64,000 bases of DNA from Methanobacterium spitsbergense (GTDB taxonomy: Archaea; Methanobacteriota; Methanobacteria; Methanobacteriales; Methanobacteriaceae), in assembly GCF_019931065.1 (NCBI RefSeq), contig NZ_JAIOUQ010000002.1, positions 27,636 to 91,635 on the forward strand, read 5' to 3'. The position numbers were made by a program, and so were the translations under genes. How positions within the stretch are numbered: position 1 is the first letter of the stretch; each line of letters starts with the position of its first letter. The notes under the pieces were generated by a model, which had not been told where the DNA came from, ran no database searches, and saw only the letters and a list, made by a program, of their open reading frames with translations. Shown here piece by piece: positions 7,843-22,149 of the stretch.

Positions 7843-10800
7843 TTATTCTTTGATGGGGATTGTAAAATAGAATGTTGAACCTTTCCCTAGTTTTGATTCT
7901 GCCCAGATGTATCCACCTTGCTGATGTACAATTTTTTGGGCAATTGCAAGCCCAATTCCAGTTCCTTCATACTCGTCACGGGTGTGAAGTCGTTGAAAGA
8001 TTGTAAATATTTTTTCTAAGTGTTCTGGGGATATTCCAATTCCATTATCTTTTATTGTAAAGAGGTATTGATTTTTTTCTTTTGTTGCAGATATGTGAAT
8101 TTTAGGTGTTTCTTCGCTTCGATATTTAATAGCATTGCTTATGAGGTTTTGGAACAGTTGAATCATTAATTGTTTATCTGTAATAATTGATGGTAATGAG
8201 TCATAAGTAATTTCAGCATTAGTATCTTCTATTGAAGCTGCCAAATTTACATAAACCTCTTGAATAACCTCATTATTATCTACTGTAGTTAAATTTCTTT
8301 CTTTATTTGATACTCTTGAATAGATTAGAATATCATTTATCATTGCATCCAATCGTTTTGCCCCATCTACTGCAAATCCTATAAATTCATTAGCGTCCTG
8401 ATCCAACTGATCACCGTATCGTCTCTCTAATAACTGTAAAAAGCTGGTAATCATACGTAAAGGTTCTCTTAAATCATGGGAGGTGATATAAGCAAATTGT
8501 TCAAGCTCAGCATTAGATCTCTCAACTTCTATCAAACTTTCTTTTAATACTTTTTCGGCTTTCTCATGTTCAATGCGTAATCTGAGGGATGCAAGTCCAT
8601 AAGATATATCATCTGTTAACTCTTTAAGTAAATCTATTTCTTCTTCTGAAAATGGACTAGGTTCTTTTGAATAAATATTCAATGCACCAAATACTCTATT
8701 ATCATTAATAAGTGGTAGAACGATTGAAGATGCGTAACCACGTTTGGTGGCTTCTTGACGCCAAGGTTTGAATTTTGGATCTGTGAACATATTTTCACAA
8801 ATATAAACATTTCCTGTTCGAATAGCAGTGCCTGTAGGTCCTTGGCCACGTTCTGTATCATCACATGTGATATTCAATGTTTTAAGATAATCTTCTTCAA
8901 AACCAGAATATGCTACGGGAAAAACTTTCTTACTTTCTTCTTCTGTAAAACCTATCCAAACCATTGAATGACCACAGTCTTCAATTATAATTCTACAAAC
9001 TTCATCCAAATAAAAATCTTCATCATTAGCATGCATCATCGCAAAACTACTATCTCTAAGTGCCATAAGGGTATGATTAAGTTGATCATAATTTTTCAAG
9101 ACTTTTCTAAGATTCTCATTAGATATCTGGAGCTCCTCTGTAGTGTATCTTAATTCTTCATTTGAGGTTTGAAGCTCTTCACTTGTGGATTGTAATTCTT
9201 CATTTGAGGTTGTTAGTTCTTCTGTAAGTTGTTGTTCACTTTCTAAAAGCTTCTGATTATGTTCTTCACTTTTTTTAAGTTCTGTAATATCTGTATTAGT
9301 ACCAAACCATCGTAAAAGTTTACCTTGCTCATCTCTAATTGGAGTAACCCTCGTTAGGAACCATCTATAGTTCCCATCCTTCCCTTTTAATGGGAATATG
9401 TTATCATATGGTTTTCCCGCTTTGATATTCGATGCCCAGTCATCTGTAATAGACTCTACATAGTCAGGGTGATGAACTTTTTGCCAGCCCCATCCTTGCA
9501 TTTCCTCTAATGTTGTACCAGTATAATCAAACCATTGCGTATTATACCAAAATATCCAACCTGTGGCATCTGCCATCCATGCCAAATTAGGAATATTATC
9601 AGCAAGATCATGGAAACGCTCTTCACTTTCCTCCAGCGCTTTATTTATTTGTAATAATCTATTTCCTTGATGGATAAGTTCTTCATTGGATACTTGAAGC
9701 TCTTCACTTGTGGATTGTAATTCTTCATTTGAGGTTGTTAGTTCTTCTGTAAGTTGTTGTTCATTCTTTAAAAGCTTCTGAGTAAGCAATTCAGCATGTT
9801 TTCGGTCAGTGATATCTGTGTTTACACCAAGTACACGAATGACACTGCCTTGGTTATCATAAATAGCCCCGCCTTTGGCCGATAACCAATGTATATCTCC
9901 TGAATTGTGGAATATACGGAATTCTAAATCGAATGGCTCGTTTTTTGCAATTTTATTATCTCTTTCGACTTCGATTTTTTCAATATCATCAGGGTGAGTT
10001 AACTGACGCCAATCTTGATATGTTTTTATTGTTCCGGGAGTCAAGCCGTATAATTGCTCGAGTTCGGGGGTAAAATGAAGTTCATCTGTGATTGTATTCC
10101 AATCCCATATGCCTACATTGCCTAGGTTTTGGGCTAGACGCAATCGTTCTTCACTTTCCTTTAAATTTTCTTCAGTTTTGTTACGTTCAGTAATGTCGTG
10201 ACCTATGTTGAGTATTATTGGTTCATTGTTAATTGTTATGTGTCTGGCAGAATATTGAACGTTGATTAATGATCCGTCTTTCCTTCTAACCCTTAGTTCA
10301 TAATTAGATACGCTCTTTTTTCCTCGTGTTGCATCAATATAGGCGTTACGTTCCTCGGAAGTAAGTAAATTAAGTTCTATTGATGTATGTCCAATAGTTT
10401 CTTCTCGTGAATAACCGATCTGATTTAGATATTCTTGGTTACAATCGATAATTTTTGAATCAGATAATGTTGTTAGAACTATAGCATCTGGGTTCAATTC
10501 ATATATTGTAGATAACATTTCTGAATATTGTTGAAGTTCTTCATTAGATTTATGGAGTTCTTCGCTCGTGGATTTTAATTCTTCATACGAAGTTGTTAAC
10601 TCCTCTGTAAGTTGTTGTTTCTTCTCTAAAAGTTCTTGTTTAAGTTTTTCAGATATTTTACGTTCACTGATATCAGTGATAAATGAATAATAATACTCAG
10701 GTGTGCCATTTTCATTTTTTACTATATGCATCAATAGTTCAATTGGTACTCTGGTCCCATCTTTCCTTATATACTCTTTTTCGTACCTTACTGGTTGTCC

Positions 10801-11070
10801 TGTGCGTTGAAGTTCTTCAAGTTTTTCGTTTTCCATATCCCTGAATTCATGAGGAGTGAGAATTTCAGACCAATCTGTACTTTTGAGCTCTTCCATTGAG
10901 TAACCAGTAAGCTCCTCAAATGTTTTATTAACAAGTCCCAATTGTCCATTGGGATATCCTACACTAAAGGGCTGAGAAGAATTTTCAAGTAAATTAGCGA
11001 GTAATGCTTCATTTTTTCTAATTTTTTCCAATTCATCTACATTTTTAATATTAGCATCAGCTTTGACCAT
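7843..11070 (-). CDS. Sensor histidine kinase with four PAS domains and GAF
   Basis: 1,075 residues, no membrane segments, so cytoplasmic. Approximate order: PAS 20-137, coiled linker, PAS 185-295, PAS 305-430, PAS 480-605, GAF 690-830, HisKA 855-920 and HATPase 960-1072. The phospho-accepting His is in SHDLREPL. The N, G1 and G2 boxes are seen as NLISNAIKY, DNGIGI and GTGIGLAI. The PAS-linker coils carry the same repeated TSNEELQSTSEELQ heptads, which probably stack as a signalling coiled coil. The start at ATG 11070 (MVKADANIK) is shared with the kinase at 33111, a clear paralogue. No cognate regulator is adjacent. Ligands are unknown; PAS/GAF may bind haem, flavin or metabolites. Confidence 0.92.
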   Translation of the reverse strand: MVKADANIKNVDELEKIRKNEALLANLLENSSQPFSVGYPNGQLGLVNKTFEELTGYSMEELKSTDWSEILTPHEFRDMENEKLEELQRTGQPVRYEKEYIRKDGTRVPIELLMHIVKNENGTPEYYYSFITDISERKISEKLKQELLEKKQQLTEELTTSYEELKSTSEELHKSNEELQQYSEMLSTIYELNPDAIVLTTLSDSKIIDCNQEYLNQIGYSREETIGHTSIELNLLTSEERNAYIDATRGKKSVSNYELRVRRKDGSLINVQYSARHITINNEPIILNIGHDITERNKTEENLKESEERLRLAQNLGNVGIWDWNTITDELHFTPELEQLYGLTPGTIKTYQDWRQLTHPDDIEKIEVERDNKIAKNEPFDLEFRIFHNSGDIHWLSAKGGAIYDNQGSVIRVLGVNTDITDRKHAELLTQKLLKNEQQLTEELTTSNEELQSTSEELQVSNEELIHQGNRLLQINKALEESEERFHDLADNIPNLAWMADATGWIFWYNTQWFDYTGTTLEEMQGWGWQKVHHPDYVESITDDWASNIKAGKPYDNIFPLKGKDGNYRWFLTRVTPIRDEQGKLLRWFGTNTDITELKKSEEHNQKLLESEQQLTEELTTSNEELQSTSEELQTSNEELRYTTEELQISNENLRKVLKNYDQLNHTLMALRDSSFAMMHANDEDFYLDEVCRIIIEDCGHSMVWIGFTEEESKKVFPVAYSGFEEDYLKTLNITCDDTERGQGPTGTAIRTGNVYICENMFTDPKFKPWRQEATKRGYASSIVLPLINDNRVFGALNIYSKEPSPFSEEEIDLLKELTDDISYGLASLRLRIEHEKAEKVLKESLIEVERSNAELEQFAYITSHDLREPLRMITSFLQLLERRYGDQLDQDANEFIGFAVDGAKRLDAMINDILIYSRVSNKERNLTTVDNNEVIQEVYVNLAASIEDTNAEITYDSLPSIITDKQLMIQLFQNLISNAIKYRSEETPKIHISATKEKNQYLFTIKDNGIGISPEHLEKIFTIFQRLHTRDEYEGTGIGLAIAQKIVHQQGGYIWAESKLGKGSTFYFTIPIKE

Positions 11071-11317
11071 ATAGTTCCCCAGAATTATTTATATTAAAAT
11101 AATTTTGAATAAAATATCTATGAAAATATTCTCATTTATAATTGTCTGAATTCGGAATCAAAAATTCATGAAAAACGGACTAAATGTTCCTTGTAAATAA
11201 ATAGTCCTCCTTTTATCTAATGCGAAACATATCAATAATATTCGCTATAAAGAATAATCGAATTATATGCATAAATAATTGTTTTTAACTTTATTTTCAG
11301 GATTAGGGGAGAGATAA

Positions 11318-11998
11318 ATGAGAATTTTAAATTTCAACATACGATTCGGTGGGGAGAAACGTACCTACAAAATAGTGGATTACTTGTTAAACAATGATTT
11401 TGATATGATCGTACTTACAGAATTTATTAAAAATGATAATGGTAAAGAAATTATAGCTAAATTAGTTGAGAAAGGGTATAAAACTCAACCATCAAATGAA
11501 AATGGTGAGTTAGGTTCATTTATTGCAAGTAAAGAGGAATTTATAACCAAGAATGTTGAGGATAGATGGGTTGAAGTTTATATTCCCCTCATGGATTTAT
11601 ATGTGCTTGGAGTATATGTTCCAGACAAGTCAGGATCTCAAAAGAATTTATTCTGGAAGAAAATATTAGATTACGCTGAGAAGCATGTTGAAAATAAAGT
11701 ACTGATAACAGGTGACTTTAACAGTTGCACCAAAGAAGATTCTTCAAATAAAACAGAATACAATGCCAAGGATTTAATGAAACTAGAAGAATTAGGATAC
11801 ATAGACTTGTGGAAGTACAATGGAACAGAAGAGTCTAAAGGATATACTTGGTTTCACTACTCTGGAACTGGGTTCAGATTAGATTATGCATTCGTTTCAT
11901 CAAAGCTTGCTGAAACATTAGAGGATGTATCAGTTTATTCAGATTCTCAAATCAGGGAGTCTAAAATATCTGATCATTCACCGTTGGTTGTAATTTGA
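11318..11998 (+). CDS. Endonuclease/exonuclease/phosphatase (EEP) family protein
   Basis: 226 residues with the metal-dependent EEP fold signatures in order: MRILNFNIRFGG at the start (catalytic Asn), a DMIVLTEF segment with the metal-binding Glu, GDFN near the middle, an RLDYAF motif and the terminal SDHSPLVV His. GGGGAGA precedes ATG. The family includes AP endonucleases, DNases and lipid or nucleotide phosphatases; the lack of longer loops and the cytoplasmic nature favour a small hydrolase acting on nucleic acid, but substrate cannot be read. It stands alone, divergent from the kinase. Confidence 0.85.
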   Translation: MRILNFNIRFGGEKRTYKIVDYLLNNDFDMIVLTEFIKNDNGKEIIAKLVEKGYKTQPSNENGELGSFIASKEEFITKNVEDRWVEVYIPLMDLYVLGVYVPDKSGSQKNLFWKKILDYAEKHVENKVLITGDFNSCTKEDSSNKTEYNAKDLMKLEELGYIDLWKYNGTEESKGYTWFHYSGTGFRLDYAFVSSKLAETLEDVSVYSDSQIRESKISDHSPLVVI

Positions 11999-12146
11999 AA
12001 AAAATATTAAATCTTCCATAATTACTTTTTTATATAAAATATTTATATTATTTGAATCAGCTAAAAAAAGTCTTTTTTTATGAAATACCTTTGTGGAATA
12101 TTTATTATTTCATCTATTAAAAAATTAAAAAAAAGAAATAAAAAGG

Positions 12147-12578
12147 TTATTCAGTTCCATAAACTGTTATTTTACCTTTAACAAAACTACCACCATAATA
12201 AAAGCCACCATGGGATGTGAAATTCTGTTCACCAGAAATAGTTTTACCCGGGCCTGCTTCTAAATATTGATTATCAAAACCTATTGGAGATTGTCCACTA
12301 TTAGGATCAATATTATCACTTGAAACTCCCATATTACCATTAGAACCCATTCCATAAGAATTGGCCCCTGTTAAGTTATAAACTACCCTTACTTTTGTTA
12401 CATTATCAGGAATATCAAAAATTATACCTTTACTGCCAAAAACTGACATACTTTCAAGTGATGAAACATTAAATTCCTTTATTACAGTTTCTTTTGCAGG
12501 AGTACTTGTGCATCCTGAAAAAGCAACAACTAATACAATTATTAAAGCCCCAATTCCCAAACCTATATTCTTATTCAT
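12147..12578 (-). CDS. Predicted lipoprotein, unknown function
   Basis: 143 residues with an N-terminal hydrophobic segment and a lipobox-like AFSGC at about residue 23, so it is likely secreted and membrane-anchored through that Cys. The mature part is rich in Gly, Ser and Asn with beta-type pattern and no known catalytic motif. GGAGGGA precedes the ATG by 5-6 bases. The family is not recognised. Confidence 0.7.
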   Translation of the reverse strand: MNKNIGLGIGALIIVLVVAFSGCTSTPAKETVIKEFNVSSLESMSVFGSKGIIFDIPDNVTKVRVVYNLTGANSYGMGSNGNMGVSSDNIDPNSGQSPIGFDNQYLEAGPGKTISGEQNFTSHGGFYYGGSFVKGKITVYGTE

Positions 12579-12987
12579 TGTAATCCCTCCTATATTGGTA
12601 TATGTATAATATACTAATATATAAATCTAATTTCTAATTCCTGTTGCTAATCATAGGACTTAGGACATATAATACCATTTGAACAATTTTATAGGTTTAG
12701 CATGTTTTTATAGGAGTTAATACATAAATAGTATTTATATATTCAATTTAAATTCAAAATCTAAAAATATTATTGTATTCATAGGCCAATAACTAGGATA
12801 AGTAAAGAAACTATGGAACAGATATCATCCTAAAAATTTTTCCAAAAATATTTTTTTTATTTTACAACTAAATACAAAAGGTTTTTTAATAAAAACAAGG
12901 ATTTATTGACCTTTTTCACATCAACTGATTTAAAATTCCAAAAAAACAAATAGGGTTATTAACAAACAATATTATTAGTTGTTCATA
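12579..12987. other. AT-rich divergent promoter region
   Basis: Separates the lipoprotein gene from the kinase operon and must hold both promoters. A TATA-rich stretch at 12600-12630 (TATGTATAATATACTAATATATAA) serves the lipoprotein side. No coding frame or inverted repeat was recognised. Confidence 0.4.
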
Positions 12988-17174
<4,187 letters not shown>

Positions 17175-17178
<4 letters not shown>

Positions 17179-19154
17179 AGAAGAGTTTTAAAATGGAATA
17201 TTCGAATAAAACTAAAGAACAACTTATAGATGAACTAGAAAATAAGTTGCAAAGAATTTCAGAATTGGAAGAATTATATGCTAAATCTATATTAAATGAA
17301 GATGAATTGAAGGCTTCTGAAGAAAGGATGAAAATATTATATGAATATGCACCAGATGCTTACTATTTAAGCAACATTAAAGGAGAACTTGTCGATGGTA
17401 ATAAGGCCGCAGAAAAAATGGTGGGTTATAAAAAAGAAGAATTAATTGGAAAAAATTTTTCAGATTTAACAATACTACCAAAAAATCAACTTCCACTAGC
17501 CTTAAAAAATCTAGCTAAAAATGCTTTAGGATTCCCCACAGGACCAGATGAATTCATTTTAACCCGGAAAGACGGTAAAAATATCACAACCGAAATCGCA
17601 ACTTATCCAGTAAAGATAAAAGGCCAAAAACGAGTCTTGGGGATTGCAAGAGACATAAGAGAATGTAAAAAGACTGAAAAAGCCCTTCAAGAAAGTGAAG
17701 AAAAGTACAGATGGAGGGAAAATCGTCTAAAGATAGGTATGGACATTGCTAAACTCGTTTACTGGGAATATGATGGGGCATCTGACATGTTCACCTTCGA
17801 TGATCAGTTTTACGCACTTTATGGCACCACTGTAGACGACGAGGGAGGTAATCAGATGTCTTCTGAGGAATATGCAACCCGTTTCGTTCCTCCTGAAGAA
17901 CAAACCGCAGTGGAAGTAGAAGTTGCCAAGGCTGTGGAATCTTATGATCCAAATTATGAAAGTTCAATGCAACACTGGATTATAAGGGGTGATGGAGAAA
18001 GAAGATATTTGATAGTGCGTATAAAACTCAGATTTGATGAAAATGGCCGGAAAATCGGACATAGAGGTGTGAATCAGGATATAACTGAACAAAAAATGGC
18101 AGAGGATGCTTTGAAAGAATCTGATCGGCGTTTAGCTGAAATTATAGAGTTTCTTCCTGATGCTACTTTTGTTATTGATGTTAATAGTAAGGTCATTTCC
18201 TGGAACAGGGCAATTAAAGAAATAACTCAAGTCAATCCTGAGGAAATTTTGGGAAAAGACAACTATGAATACGCTTTACCAGTTTATGGAAAGCGCCGGC
18301 CAATGTTAATTAATATGGTAAATTTATCTGAAGATGAAATACAAAAAAAATACGGAAATTATGAAAAGAAGGATAACGTATTAACTGCTGAAACTGAAAT
18401 CTCTTTAAAAGGGGATGTTCGAACTTTCTGGGTCAAGGCAGTGCCTTTCCACAATATTAATGGGGACTATGTTGGTGCTATCGAGGTTCTTCGAGATATC
18501 ACTGATCTGAGGAATGCAGAAAAAGAAATTAAAAAGTCTCTGGAAGAAAAGGAGATGCTCCTCAAGGAAATTCATCACAGGGTCAAGAATAATTTGATGA
18601 TCATAAGCAGCCTCCTGAACCTTCAGTCAGGTTATATAAAGGATAAAGCATCCAAGGATATTTTTAAGGAAAGTCAGAACCGTGCACGGTCAATGGCACT
18701 CATACACGAACGATTATACCAATCAACTGATCTTAAAAGGATAGATTTTGGTGAATACATCACTTCATTGGCCACTGAACTTTTCCATACCTATGTGGCC
18801 GATCCAAGTCTTATTGAACTAAAAATTAATGTTGAAGATATTTTTCTAGATATCAACACTGCAGTACCCCTAGGTCTGATAGTGAATGAACTCATCACTA
18901 ACAGTCTAAAACATGCCTTTCCAGAAGGTAAAACTGGAAAAATCAATGTTGACTTCCATCCAATAGATGAGTATTACGAATTCACTGTAAAAGATAATGG
19001 AATAGGATTTCCAGAAGATTTAGATTACCAAAACACAGATACACTCGGTTTACAAATGGTAAACAGTTTAACAGATCAAATAGATGGTGAAATCATTCTT
19101 GAAAGAAGTAGTGGCACTGAATTTAAGATCACATTTATTGATTCTGTAGTATAA
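17175..19154 (+). CDS. PAS-domain HisKA_2 sensor histidine kinase
   Basis: 659 residues, second gene of the operon. A short N-terminal coiled coil ([21 protein letters not shown]) precedes PAS 50-165, a PAS_3-like domain about 180-305 and PAS about 310-440. The transmitter contains [22 protein letters not shown] with the phospho-His and a HATPase with NSLKHAFP and DNGIGF. No receiver domain or membrane segment is present. From the EIHHRVKNN region to the end it is nearly identical to the kinase at 56972-58609, although their sensor halves are unrelated. It probably forms heteromers or a relay with the overlapping upstream gene. Confidence 0.92.
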
Positions 19155-19188
19155 AGAGCGACTTGGAATGTAATAATAGGGTGATTAA

Positions 19189-20765
19189 ATGGTTAAAGAT
19201 TCATTTGAAGATATTCTTGAGAGCATCACTGACGCTTTTTTTTGCTCGATAACAACTTGGTTTTTGAATATTTCAATAGGGCAGCTGAGGATATGTTAGG
19301 ACGTAAACGAGAAGAAGTTTTAGGTAAATACATTTTTGATGTTTTTCCGGAAGTTAAAGGTTCTATTTTTCAAAAGAAATATCAGGAAGCTCTAAAAGAG
19401 AAAAAAGAGATTCAATTTGAAACTTATTTCCCGGAAAAACCCTATGAAAACTGGTATAATGTTAGAGTTTATCCTAAAAAGAAGAATGGAATATTGGTTT
19501 TTTTTCAGATAACAACCAAACAAAAGAATGAAGAAGAGAAGTTTATTAATGCACTTGAAGAATCTAAAAAATTACAAAATAAATTAACAGCATTACTTGA
19601 GAGTTCTAAATCTATCTTAAAATACAAAGAATTAGAAGACTCGGCCAAGGCAATATTTGAATCTTGTAAAGATTTAATAGGTGCCCAAAGTGGATATGTT
19701 GCTCTTTTGAGTGAAGATGGTTCTGAAAACGAAGTTTTATTCCTTGATTCTGGGGGTTTAACTTGTAATGTTGATCCAGAGCTCCCTATGCCCATTCGAG
19801 GACTGCGAGGAGAAGCTTACAGCAAAGCTGATGCAGTGTATGATAATGACTTTTCTAATAGTGAATACATAAAATACATGCCTCCAGGACACTCTCCATT
19901 GGAAAAGGTCTTATTCGCACCTCTGATAATTGATGGTAAGGCTGTGGGCATTATGGGAATTGCTAATAAAGAATCAGATTTTACAGATGATGATGCTCAA
20001 ACCGCATCTGAATTTGGTGAACTTGCAGCCATAGCACTTATGAACAGCCAAACCCTAGAAAAACTTGAAAAAAGTTTAGAAGAAGTCGAAAGGTCCAATG
20101 CTGAACTTGAACAATTCGCTTATGTGACATCACACGATTTACGTGAACCTTTACGGATGATATCAAGTTTTTTACAGTTATTAGAGCGTAGATATGCAGA
20201 TAAATTGGATGAAGATGCCAATGATTTTATTGGGTTTGCTGTTGATGGAGCTAAACGCCTTGATGATCTGATAAATGATTTACTTATTTATTCCCAAGTA
20301 AATAGCAAAAGAAGAGAATTTAGCTCTGTTAAACTTGAAGGAATATTAGAAGAAACATTAACTAATTTAAAGGTTGCAATAGATGAAAATAATGTAGTTA
20401 TAACCCATGATCCTTTACCTATTATATATGGAAATGACCAGTCCATGATTCAGTTATTCCAGAATCTAATTGGAAATGCTATTAAATATCGAAGCGATGA
20501 AACTCCAAAGATCGAAATATCTGTTAAAAAAGAAGATAAACAATATCTGTTTTCTATAAAAGATAATGGAATTGGGATAGATCCAAAACACTTGGAAAGG
20601 ATATTTACTATATTCCAACGTCTCCACTCAGATCGTGAATATGAAGGAACAGGAATAGGACTTGCAATTGCACAAAAAATAGTAATTCAACACGGTGGAC
20701 AAATATGGGCTGAATCCGAACTTGGAAAAGGATCTACATTCTACTTCACTATACCAAACCAATAA
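19189..20765 (+). CDS. PAS-GAF histidine kinase, frameshifted near start
   Basis: ATG 19189 follows a well-spaced GGTGAT and opens MVKDSFEDILESITDAFF. The frame then breaks at a run of eight T (19236-19243); one more T would restore FFLLDNNLVFEYFN, the normal PAS continuation. The rest reads on to 20765. Layout of the restored 525-residue protein: PAS 1-110, GAF 135-290, HisKA 305-370 (SHDLREPLRMISSF) and HATPase to the end. A TTG at 19242 could start the shorter frame, but it has no ribosome binding site. This is either a sequencing error, a slippery phase-variable tract or a young pseudogene. It is the third kinase in a row, 34 bases after the previous stop. Confidence 0.8.
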
Positions 20766-20893
20766 ATCATATTTAAATATTTATATTAATTTTTAAATAT
20801 ATAATTATAAGTGAAGGTGTTTGATGGGTCAATGTTAAATTCCTATTATACTCTTGCAATAATCTATGATAAATCAGTTTTATCATCGGAAGA

Positions 20894-21118
20894 TTACTGA
20901 TTTTCCTCTATTTCTTTTATTTGATTTTGAACCTCTTCTAAACCTATCTCCCAATGTCTTAATTCCATTGTTCCATAATCTTCATTTTTAATCCAACTTC
21001 GTTTTACAGCTTTTAAATCTACTTTAGAATCATATATTTCCGGCTTATACGTTTCATTATAATCTTTAATAAGCAACAATATTTTTTCTAATAGTTTCAA
21101 TTCTTCGATATCATCCAT
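20894..21118 (-). CDS. Hypothetical acidic helical protein, 74 residues
   Basis: GAGGAG lies 7 bases before the ATG. The product (MDDIEELKLLEKILLLIKDY...) is mostly helical and acidic at both ends, with a central KAVKRSWIKNEDYGTMELRHWEIG. There is no membrane segment or cysteine. The family is not recognised. It is convergent with the kinase gene. Confidence 0.55.
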   Translation of the reverse strand: MDDIEELKLLEKILLLIKDYNETYKPEIYDSKVDLKAVKRSWIKNEDYGTMELRHWEIGLEEVQNQIKEIEENQ

Positions 21119-21276
21119 ATTAATACTCCTCTAAAATTAGTAACACCTAATATAATACTTGAATCTGAAACATATTATTCTTAACATTGAGAACATAAAA
21201 AATTCTGAATTTAAATATGACAACCAAATCCTAATTGATAGACTAGGATATAGATCAGAATCCTATTTTTTCCTAT

Positions 21277-21341
21277 TTTTTTATTTTAAATTGTAATATT
21301 GAAAATGGTTATACTCATATCTAAAAATGCATGGATATACA
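21277..21341 (+). repeat. Copy 1 of a short shared sequence (partner at 37086-37145)
   Basis: This segment, centred on TTGAAAATGGTTATACTCAT, recurs with a few mismatches about 15.8 kb away. An ATG frame (21307-21449) of 47 residues starts inside this copy but is broken in the other one, so the shared DNA is more likely a repeat or mobile remnant than a conserved gene. Confidence 0.5.
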
Positions 21342-21480
21342 ATGAAATTGATGATGAAATTAGAGAAAAAGTATTATTATTTTTAAGTTATTGTAAACAT
21401 ATCATGCAAAATCTGCTAACAATCAACATTAAATCCATCAAAATTTAGGAATCACCCACTCTATTGTGGACATATTAAGT

Positions 21481-21519
21481 TAGTATACAGGCAAAATACT
21501 ATTTCAAAGTCAATAGTTT
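21481..21519 (+). repeat. Fragment A of dispersed repeat family
   Basis: Shares CAGGCAAAATACTATTT and CAAAGTCAATAGTTT-like sequence with 26625-26655 and with the reverse complement of 61850-61890. The wider region 21342-21829 is AT-rich and holds no supported gene. Confidence 0.5.
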
Positions 21520-21829
21520 ATATTTTTTGGCTATTCATAGACTAGTATTTAAGAATTAAACTATTTTTCTTTTTTATGATTGAAATCCATTCAAAATTAT
21601 GGATGTAATATGTCATTATCTACCTTCTTTTGTTTTAATCTCTTAATACTTCGCTTTTTTGTTCGCTATTAATTTGGAAAGGAAGCACAGATGATATTTT
21701 TTTTGCATATTAAACTACTGCATCTTTATAATAATTAAAAATTGCAATGGAGAAAACGTTCACTTAATCTATCACTCGCTTAATTAAGAAATTAATTATA
21801 AAATAGTGGGTTAACATAATATCTATTAT

Positions 21830-21947
21830 TGTTGCTATAGACTAAGTCTTTGTTCTATAGGTTTTATTTAATGGTATACTGTTTTATTATATTTACATTA
21901 ATTAATTTGGTATAATCTATAGTATGTACATCATTTAATCATAGGTT
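21830..21947 (-). repeat. Fragment B of dispersed repeat family
   Basis: Read on the minus strand it has CCTATGATTAAATGA at one end and TTAGTCTATAGCAACA at the other. These are the same landmarks, in the same order and at similar spacing, as the copy at 32729-32896. Confidence 0.5.
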
Positions 21948-22046
21948 ACGTTATTTTCAGAGGTGTTAATTTATACAGAAATTTCATTTGCTATTTGAAA
22001 ATTTCATCCGGCAAGCTAGCAATCAAGAAAGAGAAAAAAAAGTATT

Positions 22047-22134
22047 TTAGGAACCTGTTTTGAATTTGAATATGTATGCAGCTGTTAGGTTGTTGCCTGC
22101 GTAGTATTTGATTGCAGTTTTGATTATTGTGATA
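22047..22134 (-). pseudogene. C-terminal fragment of an adhesin-like (Big_5) surface protein
   Basis: The minus strand encodes a tail with AIKYYAGNNLTAAYIFKFK before its stop. This aligns with the last residues of the beta-helix adhesin at 37386-39182 (AIKDYAGNNLSATYTFRFK). An in-frame TAG ends the frame only eight codons before the match, and nothing of the gene body remains; the oxidoreductase gene begins immediately upstream. It is a truncated relic of a paralogous surface-protein gene. Confidence 0.6.
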
Positions 22135-22149
22135 AGATTACACTATTTT

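Noticed and set aside
12979..12987. TTG upstream of the receiver-kinase
   Set aside because: The ATG three codons on gives the normal receiver start.
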